Under the pieces are notes generated by a model that was not told where the DNA came from, searched no databases, and saw nothing but the letters and a program-made list of their open reading frames with translations. This document shows positions 1-8,468 of a stretch of 15,484 bases of DNA, in pieces. This DNA comes from Gemmatimonadota bacterium (GTDB taxonomy: Bacteria > Gemmatimonadota > Gemmatimonadetes > Gemmatimonadales > Gemmatimonadaceae): positions 1-15,484 of the forward strand of contig JADKAQ010000033.1 in the NCBI GenBank assembly GCA_016719105.1. Direction: 5' to 3'. The position numbers and the translations under genes were made by a program. Each line of letters starts with the position of its first letter. Within the stretch, counting starts at the first letter, position 1.

Positions 1-1
1 C

Positions 2-145
2 CTCGCCGCCTTCCTCACCAACGTCGTGCGCGCGCCACGGTGGGCGCGGGAGCGCGATCGCCAAATGACGGCACTGGCCGCGCACGCAATGCATCTGCTC
101 TCGCATCCCGCGGTCCCGCCCCCCTCTACGCGCGAGAAGCCGTGA
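2..145 (+). CDS. Possible C-terminal tail of a gene entering from the left
   Basis: Frame 2 is open from the window edge to a TGA at 143-145, giving about 47 residues. The peptide has a protein-like composition, with a helical stretch rich in Ala, Leu, Arg and His (for example RQMTALAAHAMHLL) before a proline-rich end. No domain is recognisable and the start lies outside the window. The call rests only on an open frame touching the edge and a plausible composition; in DNA this GC-rich a 144-base open frame can arise by chance. Confidence 0.25.
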   Translation, partial: LAAFLTNVVRAPRWARERDRQMTALAAHAMHLLSHPAVPPPSTREKP

Positions 146-513
146 GGATGGACAGCCCGGGGCCGACATGGCCTTCGGGAGATGAAAACCGTGTTCGCGG
201 CGCGCACTGGCCACTACGTGTTGCAGGGGCCCTGCAGCGGAGCACGCGAGAGCCGGTCGCGCATCACGAGTTCCCCTGCACGGCAGTACGTGCACGGTCC
301 CCTACGTGCCAAGGGAGTCGGATAGATTGTCCCCGCGTGCCGAAGCAGGCTCCGTACCTTCCATCGCGTACGCCCCGAACGGCCCGCCGACTCTCGCTCG
401 TGCCTTTTTCCGGTACCCTTCATCGCCCACGGTCGACGGGATTTCCTGGCAGGCGTCCTAATCCGGCTTCACTGGTCACTCCGGTACTTTGACTCGCTCG
501 GCGCTGCACGAGA
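146..513. other. Intergenic stretch with no recognisable gene
   Basis: About 370 bases with no frame that reads like a known protein. A short ATG frame at 182-325 and a longer open frame crossing the region have arginine/proline-rich, shadow-like composition. No terminator, tRNA or clear promoter was seen. It probably holds the upstream region of the broken methyltransferase that follows. Confidence 0.5.
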
Positions 514-1286
514 ATGGACCGTCTCGTCGACACACACCGACGGCGGAGGTGAAGAACTCCACGTGCATTCCACTACCTCCGTCGCTATGTCACGCTTCGG
601 GTATGCGGGTGTTGGTCATCGGTGCAGGCGCCGGTCGGTTCACTCAGAAGTGCTCGCGACGCTGGGCGCGTCGGTCACGGTCGCGGATCTTTCGCCGGTG
701 CAGTTGTCCCTGTGGGCAGGCAGCAGCACGCGGCGGAGCACGCGTTTGCGCACGCGGTAACCGACTGGGTGATGGCGGACATCTCTGCGACCTGTCTGCG
801 TTCCCCGATGAAGCGTTCGACGCCCGTCGTGTGCTGGCGGCCCGCTCGGCTACGTGTTCGAACGGCGGCAGGGAGGCGCTCGTGAGTTGCGTCAGTGACC
901 ACCTGGGGCTATCTCTTACCGAGCGTGATGTGCCTGTGGGGATCGATTCGAAGCTGCCCGGTGTCTTGGCCACGGATGCATGGAGAACGCGCGCATCATC
1001 GCGACCGGGGAACTGCGCCTAAGTGCCGATGACGGCACGCGACATCAAAGTGTCCTTGTACCGGGCACACGAGTTCCGGGTGCTCCTCGAAGCGGCGGGC
1101 TGCGAGCTACTGGCGCTCTCCGCATCCAATAGCCTGTCATCCGGCTGGGGCGCATCCGTTGGACGATTCAGGCTGACGCGGCAAGAGTGGGAGAACTACT
1201 CGGCATGGGGGCCGGGGCTGGTGCGCAAGCAGGCTCCTGGACCTCGGCGCGCCTCATCGCCGTCATCCGGCGTCCAGTGGCCCTAA
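514..1286 (+). pseudogene. Class I SAM-dependent methyltransferase, multiply frameshifted
   Basis: Pieces of a Rossmann-fold methyltransferase appear in order but in shifting frames. Motif I reads as VLVIGAGAGRFT near 609-645. The beta-2 acidic loop (LGASVTVADLSPVQL) follows at about 662-707, a motif near ICDLSAFPDEAFDA at about 782-825, and then the C-terminal helix/strand segment EFRVLLEAAGCELLALSAS at about 1072-1130. The end (LIAVIRRPVA) lies at about 1255-1284 in yet another frame. At least five frame changes are needed to join these pieces, so no full-length product can be made as written. The start is uncertain; ATG 514 is the nearest upstream candidate. A TAA at 1284-1286 lies in a CCCTAAC box, one base off the RYYYAAC box seen at other gene ends here. 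Substrate cannot be predicted. Family assignment is good; boundaries are approximate. Confidence 0.7.
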
Positions 1287-2040
1287 CACCCCAGATTGGC
1301 ACTCTCGGTGCTTCGGCACGTTCACCACGGACGTGCGAGCAGGCTCTGATAGAGACTCTACTGGAGATGTAGCTAACAGTACGTTGCCTTCCACCCGGGC
1401 CGCTGCGCTCACGCGCGGCCAAGTCGGTGCAGACCTGCCCTCTGCTCCCTCCTCCATCGTCAGCGCATGGCCGCCACCGGCGGCTGCGCGTTGCAGTGTC
1501 GTCCTCGACCACGCTCCGTGACGGCGCCGTCGGCGCGCTATTCTCCGCAGGGCGCAGACGGCGCATTAGGGGGAACCGCCATCACGTCACCACGCGGAAG
1601 AACGTCTGCGCCATACGCGCGAGGCGCCGAGGGGGCTATGTCGATCCTGTTCTCCGCCAAGTCCGTCGATTCCGGTGGGCTGTCGCGCGTCTCGCCCGAC
1701 GGCTTCACGCTCGACTTGCGCCGTGCGGTGGGCGAGCGTGGAGCACTACTGTCCAGGCCCGGAATTTCGCCGGGACGGCCGGTCGCCATGCGTACCCGCC
1801 GGGCGGTCACGTTGGGCGCGCAAGACGGGGGCACGATCGGTCGCTGCTCCTGGCTGTGTACCGCACGGGAGTCACCGCCACGCGGGAGCGCGGAAAATTA
1901 TCGTCGCGCTGCAGGCGGCGCTGCCGAAGCACCTGGCCGCCGATCAGGCGGCACCTTGATACGGCTCCAGCACGGCAGCGCATCGGCTCAGGGGCCAGAT
2001 TTGCGGTGGCACTGCTGACCGATCGACTCGCCAGCGCTCG

Positions 2041-2133
2041 GGACTCCCGCAGGTACGTCACGCGGGCGAGACCTCCCGCGACGGGCAGATCGCACTGAAG
2101 CCGATCCGCGACTCGCGCAGGTGGGTCACGCGG
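2041..2133. repeat. Imperfect direct repeat, two 25-base copies
   Basis: Copy 1 (2041-2065) and copy 2 (2109-2133) match at 21 of 25 positions; the shared core ends GTCACGCGG. A looser match (GCACTG...CCGATC...GACTCGC) precedes both copies, at about 2009 and 2092, suggesting a degenerate tandem unit of roughly 70-80 bases. The copies are 68 bases apart, so they are not in phase in any coding frame. Origin unknown. Confidence 0.45.
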
Positions 2134-2238
2134 CGTCGCGCCACGATGGGCCTCCCGCCGATGACGGAGTATCTGCGCGTGCTCGTTCGGTGTATTTGGC
2201 CGGATCCCGCGATGACTCGCGCGGACCACCCGCCCACC

Positions 2239-2261
2239 CTGCGCCGCTTCAAACGGCGCAG
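2239..2261. repeat. Perfect 8-bp hairpin, CTGCGCCG / CGGCGCAG
   Basis: Eight-base arms flank a 7-base loop (CTTCAAA). No T-run follows on either side, so a classical rho-independent terminator is not supported. It could be a structured remnant or an RNA stem. No neighbouring gene explains it. Confidence 0.4.
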
Positions 2262-2459
2262 TGTCCGGAAGCAGGCAGCGCGCGCGTGTGTTGAAGCGCG
2301 CCGGAGCAGCGCTGGCGCGTCGAGCTCCAAAACAACAATTCACTCGCGGCGAACGCCGGTTCGTTCAAAGCCCACTACCTCATACGGCGGCGACTACAGA
2401 CCGTAGCCCCGAGCGCGCACCGGCAGGGACCACCGAATCGCCGCGGCGACTCCGGGTGG

Positions 2460-3165
2460 TAAGCCCGTGCTGGCGCTGAACTTCCTCCCCGGCGTCGCCA
2501 CGGTCGCCGCTGGTCGGTGTGCTCCACCCGGCGATCAGGTCGCTCCGATGGCCGCCGGTGGTGGCGCTACACCGTGCGCGATCCGGACTCCGTGACGCTC
2601 GGCGAGGTCGCGGTGCTCGCCCGGCAGGCGCAACGCCTGTCCAGTACGTGGGATCCGCGCCGCGCCGTCGCCCTCACGGCGCTCTCCCTTCCCGCGCGGC
2701 CGTGATGCCGATCGTGGTTCATCCTCGTCGCCGCCGGTCTGGCGGCGCTCCTCAATCCGGTGGCAAGCACGATCGAAAGTGCCTGCGCGCCTCGCGCACG
2801 TAGTACAAGGGGTGGCTCACCGCCGACACCGATGCCACGACGGTGGCAACCTACGGGCTCACAGCCGTGATGGTCGCCCTGTCGTTCAACTTCCTGATCG
2901 ATGTCATCGGCCAACCCGTACGAGGAGGCTCTACTGGAAGGAGTTACCTCATGCAGGCGGATCCCCGCCCGCGTCGCGCTTCAGCCGGTCGCACTCGCGA
3001 TCCTCTTCGCGGCGCAGCATTTCTGGCAGCCAGGTGAGTTCCTGCTGGTCGCGCCCCTCCAGGCCGCGATCGGCAGCCACGCCCAGAGGACGGAACTCGC
3101 TGACCGTGGCCATCTGGACCCACTGGCTTGCCAATGGCGTCGTGACCGTCACCCACGATCCGTGA
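2460..3165 (+). pseudogene. CPBP-family intramembrane metalloprotease, frameshifted
   Basis: The three signature motifs of the CPBP (Abi, PF02517-type) membrane protease family occur in order. The first glutamate pair, EEALLEG, is at 2922-2942, where the usual motif is EExxxR and the Arg position here is Glu. FxxxH (FAAQH) is at 3006-3020 and HxxxN (HWLAN) at 3121-3135. Hydrophobic segments lie upstream (ILVAAGLAALLNPVAS near 2721-2768; VATYGLTAVMVALSFNFLIDV near 2840-2905). These parts lie in different frames: the third motif is out of frame with the first two, with a shift near 3080, and the upstream segments need two more shifts. Family members often process peptides or act in stress or immunity functions, but no role can be assigned here. 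The 5' boundary is a guess; the stop is TGA 3163-3165. Confidence 0.6.
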
Positions 3166-3236
3166 AGTACTCGCCTGAACAGGCAGGGGGCGGATTGGTT
3201 CCCACGATCACCCTTGCCTCAGCCACAGTCTCCCGC

Positions 3237-3246
3237 AAGGAAGGAG
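3237..3246 (+). promoter_or_regulatory. Strong Shine-Dalgarno for the VOC gene
   Basis: AAGGAAGGAG lies 8 bases before ATG 3255. It fixes 3255 as the intended start even though the frame from that ATG is broken 20 bases later, so translation was meant to begin upstream of the apparently intact open frame at 3280. Confidence 0.7.
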
Positions 3247-3254
3247 CGCCTCGC

Positions 3255-3585
3255 ATGACCAAAGTCACGCCGTTTTCTGATGTTCAACGATCAGCTCGAC
3301 GCGGCGATCGCGTTCTACACCGCCACCTTTCCTGACTCTGAAGTGCGGAACGTCGCCCGCACCGGCACGGATGGGCCGATCGTCTCTGCCGAGTTCGTTG
3401 TTGGCGGTCAAGTCTTCATGGGCTGCAACGGAGGTCCGTACTTCGCGTTCTCCGAAGGCTTCTCGCTGTATGTTGACTGCGAAGATCAGGCCGGAGTCGA
3501 GAAGGTGAAGGCCGTGATGGACGCCATGATGACGATGGTGAAGCTCGACGTGGCGGCGCTCGAGCGGGCCTACGATGAGGCGTAG
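3255..3585 (+). pseudogene. VOC / PhnB-like (3-dmu-9_3-mt type) protein, frameshifted and internally deleted
   Basis: The N-terminal half matches the PhnB-like vicinal-oxygen-chelate fold: a start like MTKVTPF, then FNDQLDAAIAFYTATFPDSEV, then GGQVFMGCNGGP and FSLYVDC. The C-terminal helix (MTMVKLDVAALERAY) is also typical. Two defects are visible. First, the frame set by ATG 3255 and its strong ribosome site is lost at the T-run 3273-3276, where one extra T separates MTKVTPF from the following frame. Second, at about 3490-3504 the sequence jumps from CEDQAGVE straight to KVKAVMDAM. In relatives about 40 residues lie between, containing the WxxL and CGWLKDxFG strands that complete the second beta-alpha-beta module. 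About 108 residues remain, against roughly 150 for the family. The specific substrate of these proteins is generally unknown. Confidence 0.75.
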
Positions 3586-3667
3586 CAGTCGTCCCACCTG
3601 TCCGGAGAACGAGGTGCCGGCATTTCGAACGATCGGCGGGGATCGCGCCGACGCGGGGCTGACCAAC

Positions 3668-4078
3668 ATGGAAACCACGATGACGGACGTGAATCAGGGG
3701 CGGATTCGAGTTCAACGACTGTCGGCTGTCGTCGCCCTCGTGTTTGGCCTCATGACGCTCGGAGCGGGAGTCAGCGTGCTCGCTGGACGCGACCCGGGCT
3801 ACCTGGTGTATCGACCGCTCCTGCTCTTCAACACGTGCATGGGACTCGGCTACGTGGCCGCTGGGATGCTCGCGTGGCGTCGCGCGATCGCTGGCCGGAT
3901 TGCTTCGCTGCTGATCGTCGGTCTCAACGCGCTCGTACTGGCTCGTGTCCTGTATCTCTACCGTGTGGGCGGTGTGGTCGCGCTCGACAGCGTGCGCGCG
4001 ATGTTCTTGCGGACTGGTGTCTGGCTTGCGCTCTTCCTTCTCCTCTGGTGGGCCGGCAGCCGCCGCCACGCTGCCTAA
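3668..4078 (+). CDS. Small integral membrane protein, unknown function
   Basis: A clean 136-residue frame. After a short polar N-terminus there are about four hydrophobic helices: LSAVVALVFGLMTLGAGVSV, LLLFNTCMGLGYVAAGMLAW, IASLLIVGLNALVLARVLYL and a final TGVWLALFLLLWWAG before a basic tail. This is a four-helix inner-membrane protein; no catalytic motif is visible and I do not assign a family. ATG 3668 (METTM...) is chosen; ATG 3680 is an alternative, and both have weak ribosome sites. It starts 82 bases after the VOC frame, same strand. The TAA stop (4076-4078) is embedded in a GCCTAAC box that begins an attC-like structure, so the gene probably arrived as a cassette. No indels are evident. 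Confidence 0.75.
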   Translation: METTMTDVNQGRIRVQRLSAVVALVFGLMTLGAGVSVLAGRDPGYLVYRPLLLFNTCMGLGYVAAGMLAWRRAIAGRIASLLIVGLNALVLARVLYLYRVGGVVALDSVRAMFLRTGVWLALFLLLWWAGSRRHAA

Positions 4079-4147
4079 CGGGGAGTGCTGCGGGCAGCGG
4101 GACGGTCGACATAGCATCGTCCCGCCCTCCCAGCATTCTGAGAAGGC
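4073..4147 (+). mobile_element. Candidate integron attC site, R' side degenerate
   Basis: GCCTAAC (4073-4079, matching R'' RYYYAAC) overlaps the stop codon of the membrane protein. A 5-base spacer leads to a left arm GTGCTGCGGG (4085-4094), whose partner is CAGCAT (4131-4136, with one G-T pair). Inside is a perfect 8-bp stem, GCGGGACG (4097-4104) with CGTCCCGC (4118-4125). The expected R' (GTTRRRY) is not intact; AGAAGGC at 4141-4147 is the best-placed candidate. An alternative reading is a stop-proximal terminator hairpin, but no T-run follows. Confidence 0.5.
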
Positions 4148-4157
4148 AGGTTACCAG

Positions 4158-4238
4158 GTGTCCCGCGATTCCGGTTTGATCGGCATTGCGATCTTCCTCG
4201 CGCCAGTCATCGAGGAGATCTCCCGCCGCGGCTGCGGT
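4158..4238 (+). pseudogene. Possible short remnant of another CPBP-type protease
   Basis: Between the attC-like site and the convergent serine hydrolase, one frame reads VSRDSGLIGIAIFLAPVIEE (4158-4217) and then ISRRG. It resembles the first signature helix of CPBP proteases: a hydrophobic run, then the EExxxRG motif (EEISRRG at 4212-4232). Nothing else of the family follows within the available space. It is a short match and could be coincidence. Confidence 0.3.
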
Positions 4239-4293
4239 CATCGCGGGGGGAAGCGGATACCTCGCCCGCGCGCTTCCCCGCAGCAGCACGACC

Positions 4294-5830
4294 CTACCGC
4301 TTGACCCAGTCGGCGGAGGCCAGCGGGAACTGCATCGCGACGACCTTGCCGCTGGTGCCGATCTTGAAGGTCACCGGCATCTTCCCCATGATCGCATCGT
4401 TCATCGTCGCGACAAATGAGTCGAAGTGGAAATGCTCGAGCTCACCGACGATCGCGCTCTTGTCGTACTTGATGAAGAGCTTCCCGCCGTCCAACCGTAC
4501 GGTGGCCGTTCCCATGAAGCTGTCCGTGTAGGTCCCGGCGTATGCCTCGAGCGGAAGCGACGGCTTGGTCCCCTCGACCTTGACCGGAGGCTTCGCGGCG
4601 GCCCGACGCCGCGCCTGGTCGGCCTGCTCGGCCGCGTAGTACTCGGCGTTGTAGTCCTTGGCTGGGGATATCCCCAGGAGCCGATCGAAGGCGTTGGCCA
4701 TCAACGGGAGGGTGACGTCGGACTGGTTCATGTTGGTGAGGATGACCATCCCGATCCTGCTTTCGGGGAGGAATCAACCATGGCCGCCATCCCGTCGATG
4801 TTGCCGCCGTGGTTCACCCAGCGCTGGCCGCGAAGTCCTCGACAAACCGAAGCCGTAACCCAAGAAAGCGGGGCGACATCAGGCGGGCGATCATGTCTGG
4901 ATCATCGACGGTGAACTGCGGGGCCGTCGCCTCGCGCACCATCGCGTCGCTCAGCAATCGCTTCCCCTCGAAGGAGCCGTTGTTGATCCACAAGCGGAGC
5001 CACTGTGCCATGTCGGCAGCGTTGGAGTTGATCGACCCGGCTGCCCCCGCGTTGTCGATGTTCCGATACGGGATCGCCGTGACCACACCGCCGAGTTCCG
5101 CGTGTGGGGTGGCGACGTTCGGATTGCCTGTCAGCTCCCGCACCGACGTGTTGGACGACGTCATGCGGAGGGGAGCGAAGATCCGGGACTTGATCAGGTC
5201 GTCCCAGCTCTGTCCCGTCACCGCGTGCGCCACTTCACCGGCGGTGATGTACATCAGGTTCTGGTACTGGAAGTGCGAGCGAAAGCTGGTGGTCGGCGCG
5301 AGTCGTCGGATCGACCGGACGATGTCCTCCCGGCTGTTCGTGGTGGCATACCAGATGTTGTCTCCGCGGCTCATCCCGCTGCGATGCAGCAGGAGATCGC
5401 GCACCGTGATCTCGCGCGTGACCCACGGGTCGTACATCTCGAACCACGGGAGGTACTCGGTCACGCGATTGTCGAAGCGGACTCTCCCCTCGTCGGCGAG
5501 CATCTCGAGCGTTGCGGCGGTGAAGGCCTTCGAGGAGGAGCCGATCGCGAACATCGTCTGGGCGTTCACCGAGTCGGTCCCGCCGACCGTGCGGACGCCG
5601 TAGCCCTTGAGCATGATCACCGAGTCGCCCCGGACAGCCGCAATCGCGAGCCCCGGCACCTTCCACTGCTTCATCGCCGCCATGACGTACTGGTCGAATC
5701 CGGCCAGCGGGTTCTTCGTGGCGGCGCGCGTCTGGGCGTCCGCCGACGTGGTCCACGGCGCGACGAGGGTGAACGCGAGAATGGCAAACCACGAGAGGGG
5801 AAAGCCGGGTGAGCGTCGTCCGTGCGTCAT
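4294..5830 (-). pseudogene. Secreted serine hydrolase (beta-lactamase class C / esterase fold) with DUF3471-like tail, frameshifted
   Basis: The protein starts at ATG 5830 with a signal peptide: basic MTHGRR, a hydrophobic core around WFAILAFTLVAP and a cut near SADA-Q. SxxK is SSSK (S98, K101), the second motif YxN is YQN (Y189-N191), and the third, HGG (4811-4803), appears only in a different frame. The C-terminal domain (about 4749-4297) has the AYAGTYTDS-type start and beta-rich pattern of DUF3471. As written, the first frame stops at 4814. Restoring the family pattern needs small indels near 4855-4861 and 4843-4847 (which compensate each other; between them the expected GYGFGFV reads GLRLRFV), near 4829-4832 (a missing G) and near 4774. 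All are 1-base events, most in short homopolymers. Relatives act in the periplasm on esters, amides or peptides; the real substrate is unknown. It is divergent from the propeller gene, with 132 bases between starts. Confidence 0.8.
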
Positions 5831-5962
5831 GCGGTCGTGTCCGTAAGGGGTCGAGTCCTGTCACATCGCGGGCGCCATTGAGACTACCTCTCGAGATCGC
5901 ATCGTGCCAACGTTCGGCCGCAACTCAACCTGGCCTTCGGTCGCACTTCCACCCGATTGCTC

Positions 5963-7162
5963 ATGTCCCTGCGTCTGCTACTCGCCGTGACGCTCTACGC
6001 GCTGGCCTCCTGGTCCTCCGTCGGTCTTGCACAAGTCACGCGTGACAGCGCCGGGGTGCGCCTCGCCACCTATTCCCGGAAAGCGAAGCCGCGCGCGACC
6101 TGGAGCCTGAGCGCACAGCCCCTTCTTGAACTCGATGTGACCGACGACCCCGCGAGCGAGTTTGCAGCGGTGCGTGGTGTGGTGCGTCTCGCGGATGGCG
6201 GCGTGGCCGTCGCGAACGGCGCCAGCAACGAGATCCGCGTGTTCTCACGCGATGAGCGGTTCGTGCGTGCGTTGGGACGGGCGGGGAGCGGCCCCGGTGA
6301 GTTTCGCCGGATCACCCGACTGCTGCGGCGGGGCGACACGCTGGTCGGCGTCGACGGGGACTCGCGCGCCCATGTCTTCGAGCCATCCGGCCGCTTGGTT
6401 CGTAGCCTGCGACCGGCGCGCCGCGCCGGGAGTCGCACCCCGCAACGCATCGGTCTTGGCGCGGGCGCGACGTCCTACGTACTCGTCACGGATGGCGCGC
6501 CGATGGCCGAGCGTGAGCGCCAGATCATCTTCTACACGCTCACGGTGGCCGACGCCGCGGGCGACTCGCTGCTCCCCCTTGTCACGATGCCCGGATACCG
6601 GACAAGCCCGATCAACGGCACCCCCGCCCGTCAGCTGCTCGAGGCAGAAGGCGTGGTCGCCGCGTCCGACTCCAGCGCGTGCGCCGGATACTCTGATCGG
6701 CTGTTGCTCACCTGCTACGGGCCCACGGGGCGTGCGCGCGTCCGCATCAGCCGCGACATCGCGCCGCGCGCGATTCGCGAGGAGGAGCGCGCCCTGGTGC
6801 GTCAGGCGTACCTCGACGCCAACCGGGACGCCCCGCCGGCCGTACGCCAGCAGATGACGACGGCGGTGCAGGCGTTCCCATTCGCGAGCACCGCTCCCGC
6901 CTTCAGTCGTCTCGTGTTCGGGCCCGATGGTGAGTTGTGGGTCGGTCCCTTTGATCCCGGCTTCAGCTTGCCGGGTCCCGGGGCGCCCTCGCCCCACGAC
7001 GCCGCAGACGTGGAGCGTGTTCGCACCGGACGGTACGTGGCGGGCCGAGGTGACGCTCCGCGGCGGTTTGCGCCGTTCGAGTTCGGGCGCGACTATGTGG
7101 CCGGTGTCGCGTTCGATGCCGATGACGTCGAACGCGTGGTCGTGTGGGGCGTGCGTCGTTAG
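5963..7162 (+). CDS. Secreted six-bladed beta-propeller protein
   Basis: A 399-residue frame. ATG 5963 is preferred to TTG 5957: it gives a clean signal peptide (MSLRLLLAVTLYALASW... cut near LAQ). No clear Shine-Dalgarno precedes it, so it may be weakly initiated or leaderless. Mature repeats show the propeller signature: FAAVRGVVRLADGGVAVAN, then IRVFSRDERFVRALGRAG with GSGPGEFRR, then VFEPSGRLVRSL, and later RLVFGPDGELWVGPF. This matches the NHL-like/6-bladed propeller proteins abundant in Gemmatimonadota and Bacteroidota, which usually bind ligands or proteins in the periplasm; no enzyme function can be assigned. Residues encoded by about 6996-7058 look scrambled: the alternate frame there reads TTPQTWSVFAPDGTWRAEVTL, a typical propeller blade. 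A compensating pair of indels therefore probably lies at 6992-6995 (extra C) and 7058-7059 (missing C). Confidence 0.8.
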   Translation: MSLRLLLAVTLYALASWSSVGLAQVTRDSAGVRLATYSRKAKPRATWSLSAQPLLELDVTDDPASEFAAVRGVVRLADGGVAVANGASNEIRVFSRDERFVRALGRAGSGPGEFRRITRLLRRGDTLVGVDGDSRAHVFEPSGRLVRSLRPARRAGSRTPQRIGLGAGATSYVLVTDGAPMAERERQIIFYTLTVADAAGDSLLPLVTMPGYRTSPINGTPARQLLEAEGVVAASDSSACAGYSDRLLLTCYGPTGRARVRISRDIAPRAIREEERALVRQAYLDANRDAPPAVRQQMTTAVQAFPFASTAPAFSRLVFGPDGELWVGPFDPGFSLPGPGAPSPHDAADVERVRTGRYVAGRGDAPRRFAPFEFGRDYVAGVAFDADDVERVVVWGVRR

Positions 7163-7212
7163 GGTGCTCGCCTGATGAGGCCGCAACAGATGCTGGAGGC
7201 TCAAGGATCCCC

Positions 7213-8468
7213 ATGGTGAAACGCGCCGGCGTGACCGTGCTGCTGGTCATCTTGTAGGCCGCCGGGATTCTCGGTGGCGCACTCTTTGGCTGGTGGCGGC
7301 GACCGCTTGCGCCCACGGATGATCCGCGCCTTCATGCAAGCCGCCATCCCCATCATCAACGCGGGGAATCGTGCCAACACTGCCGTCATCCTGATCAGGA
7401 GAGGCGCCATCGGCGCTGAGTTCTATTCCGCGAGTCGCGACTCCATCGACCGAAATAGCGTCTTCGCCACCGCGTCCTTGAGCAAGTGGATCACGGCACA
7501 TGCCGTCATGAAGCTGGTGGAGCAAGGCAAGCTGGAGCTCGATCGACCGGTTGAGGGCTACCTCACGCGATGGCACCTTCCATCGACCGCGTTCGATTCG
7601 CGTGAAGTCACCGCGCGGCGACTTCTCAGTCACACGGCCGGGCTGACCGATGGCCTTGGCTTCGGGGACTATCGACGAGACGAGGCCCTTCCAACATTGG
7701 AGGAGGCGCTGGCCGCGCCTCGGGCATCCAGCGGCCGCCCTTCTCGCCCATCGCCGTGGGGATCCAGCCAGGCTCTCAGTTTCGGTACTCGGGCGGTGGC
7801 TACTTGCTGCTCGAGCTGCTGGTGGAAGAACTCTCGGGAGAGCGGTTCGACACCTTCGTCACTCGCGAGGTGCTCCACCCCCTCGGCATGACGCGCTCGG
7901 GATACGCCGACCTTTCTGCAACGACCAACTCGGCCAAGTCATACTACGCCGACGGCCGGCCAGCACCGATCTACCAGTACGCGTCACGGGCAGCGACGGG
8001 GTTCACTACGTCTGCCAGCGACATGGTCAAGTTGGTCCTGGCGCAGCTGCGAACGGTCGAGGGGAGCCCACTCGCCAGGACGACGCTCGAGTCGATGCGC
8101 ATCGCCGAGGCACGATCGATGGGCGCCGACCTCTGGGGTTGGGCACCGTGCTGTACGCGCCGACGAAGAATGGCGGCGTCATCTTCGGCCATGACGGAGC
8201 CAATGAGCCAGCGATCAGTGCAACCGTCCGGATCAACCCCGACACGGAGGACGCGATCATCGTCCTGGCGACCGGCAGCAGGGCACTCGCGTCGCAGCTC
8301 GGCGCGGAGTGGGTGTTCTGGCAAACCGGCCTGCCTGACGTGCTCACCATCCCCTCCGAGATTCGGCGAGTGATGCCTCTGATTGGTTGGGGAGCGTGCG
8401 GCATCGTGCTGCTCGCCTTCGCGTCAGCCTGGCGCACGCGGGGCAAGCGAATCACGGGCGGCACCTAA
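7213..8468 (+). pseudogene. Membrane-anchored serine hydrolase (beta-lactamase family), nonsense and frameshifts
   Basis: ATG 7213 follows AAGGA (7203-7207) with a 5-base gap. An N-terminal helix (VTVLLVIL) is cut by an in-frame TAG at 7255-7257 and then continues as AAGILGGALFGWW. The catalytic core follows. SxxK is SLSK (Ser codon 7475-7477, Lys 7484-7486). Motif 2 is YSG (Tyr 7786-7788), a common variant of YxN in this family. HxG is HDG (8190-8198). A last hydrophobic helix (LIGWGACGIVLLAFASAW) precedes a basic tail, suggesting N- and C-terminal membrane anchors. Frames change near 7320, near 7716-7718 (probable missing G) and near 8113 (probable missing C). Apart from these the protein is well preserved. 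It begins 50 bases after the propeller stop on the same strand, so co-transcription is likely. The TAA stop lies inside an ACCTAAC box of an attC-like site. Confidence 0.8.

Larger units (their letters stand above)
1290..2459. other. Gene-free region, about 1.2 kb, with repeats and inverted repeats
   Basis: Long open frames exist on both strands (for example about 1427-2098 plus and 1807-2343 minus), but all encode low-complexity Arg/Ala/Pro/Gly-rich peptides with no domain, which is normal for non-coding GC-rich DNA. Structure seen: a GTGC-TTCG-GCAC hairpin at about 1309-1320, a GCCGCC/GGCGGC hairpin near 1937-1953, a direct repeat at 2041/2109 and an 8-bp perfect hairpin at 2239-2261. It may be the wreckage of one or more old genes or cassettes, but no protein could be reconstructed by switching frames. 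Confidence 0.5.

Noticed and set aside
1281..1287. CCCTAAC at the end of the methyltransferase as a fifth attC site
   Set aside because: The first base breaks RYYYAAC, the arm after the 5-base spacer does not start GT, and no partner arm was found. It may be a decayed site, but it is not supported.
1373..1384. AGCTAAC followed by 5 bases and GTTGCC as an attC-like start
   Set aside because: The second base violates RYYYAAC and no complementary arm (GGCAAC-type) was found downstream.
1887..1960. Peptide KIIVALQAALPKHLAADQ, reminiscent of the RecT-family start
   Set aside because: Fewer than 15 matching residues, no following RecT motifs in any frame, and a stop soon after.
1427..2343. Long open frames of 180-220 residues on both strands
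   Set aside because: Arg/Ala/Pro-rich composition, no motif, and mutual overlap on opposite strands; typical chance frames in GC-rich DNA.
5102..5864. Open frames of over 200 residues overlapping the first serine hydrolase on other frames or strands
   Set aside because: Shadows of a gene whose SxxK, YxN and signal peptide are clear on the minus strand.
7156..7162. GTTAGGG at the propeller stop as an R' box
   Set aside because: The last base does not fit GTTRRRY and there is no paired upstream arm; the TAG stop alone explains it.
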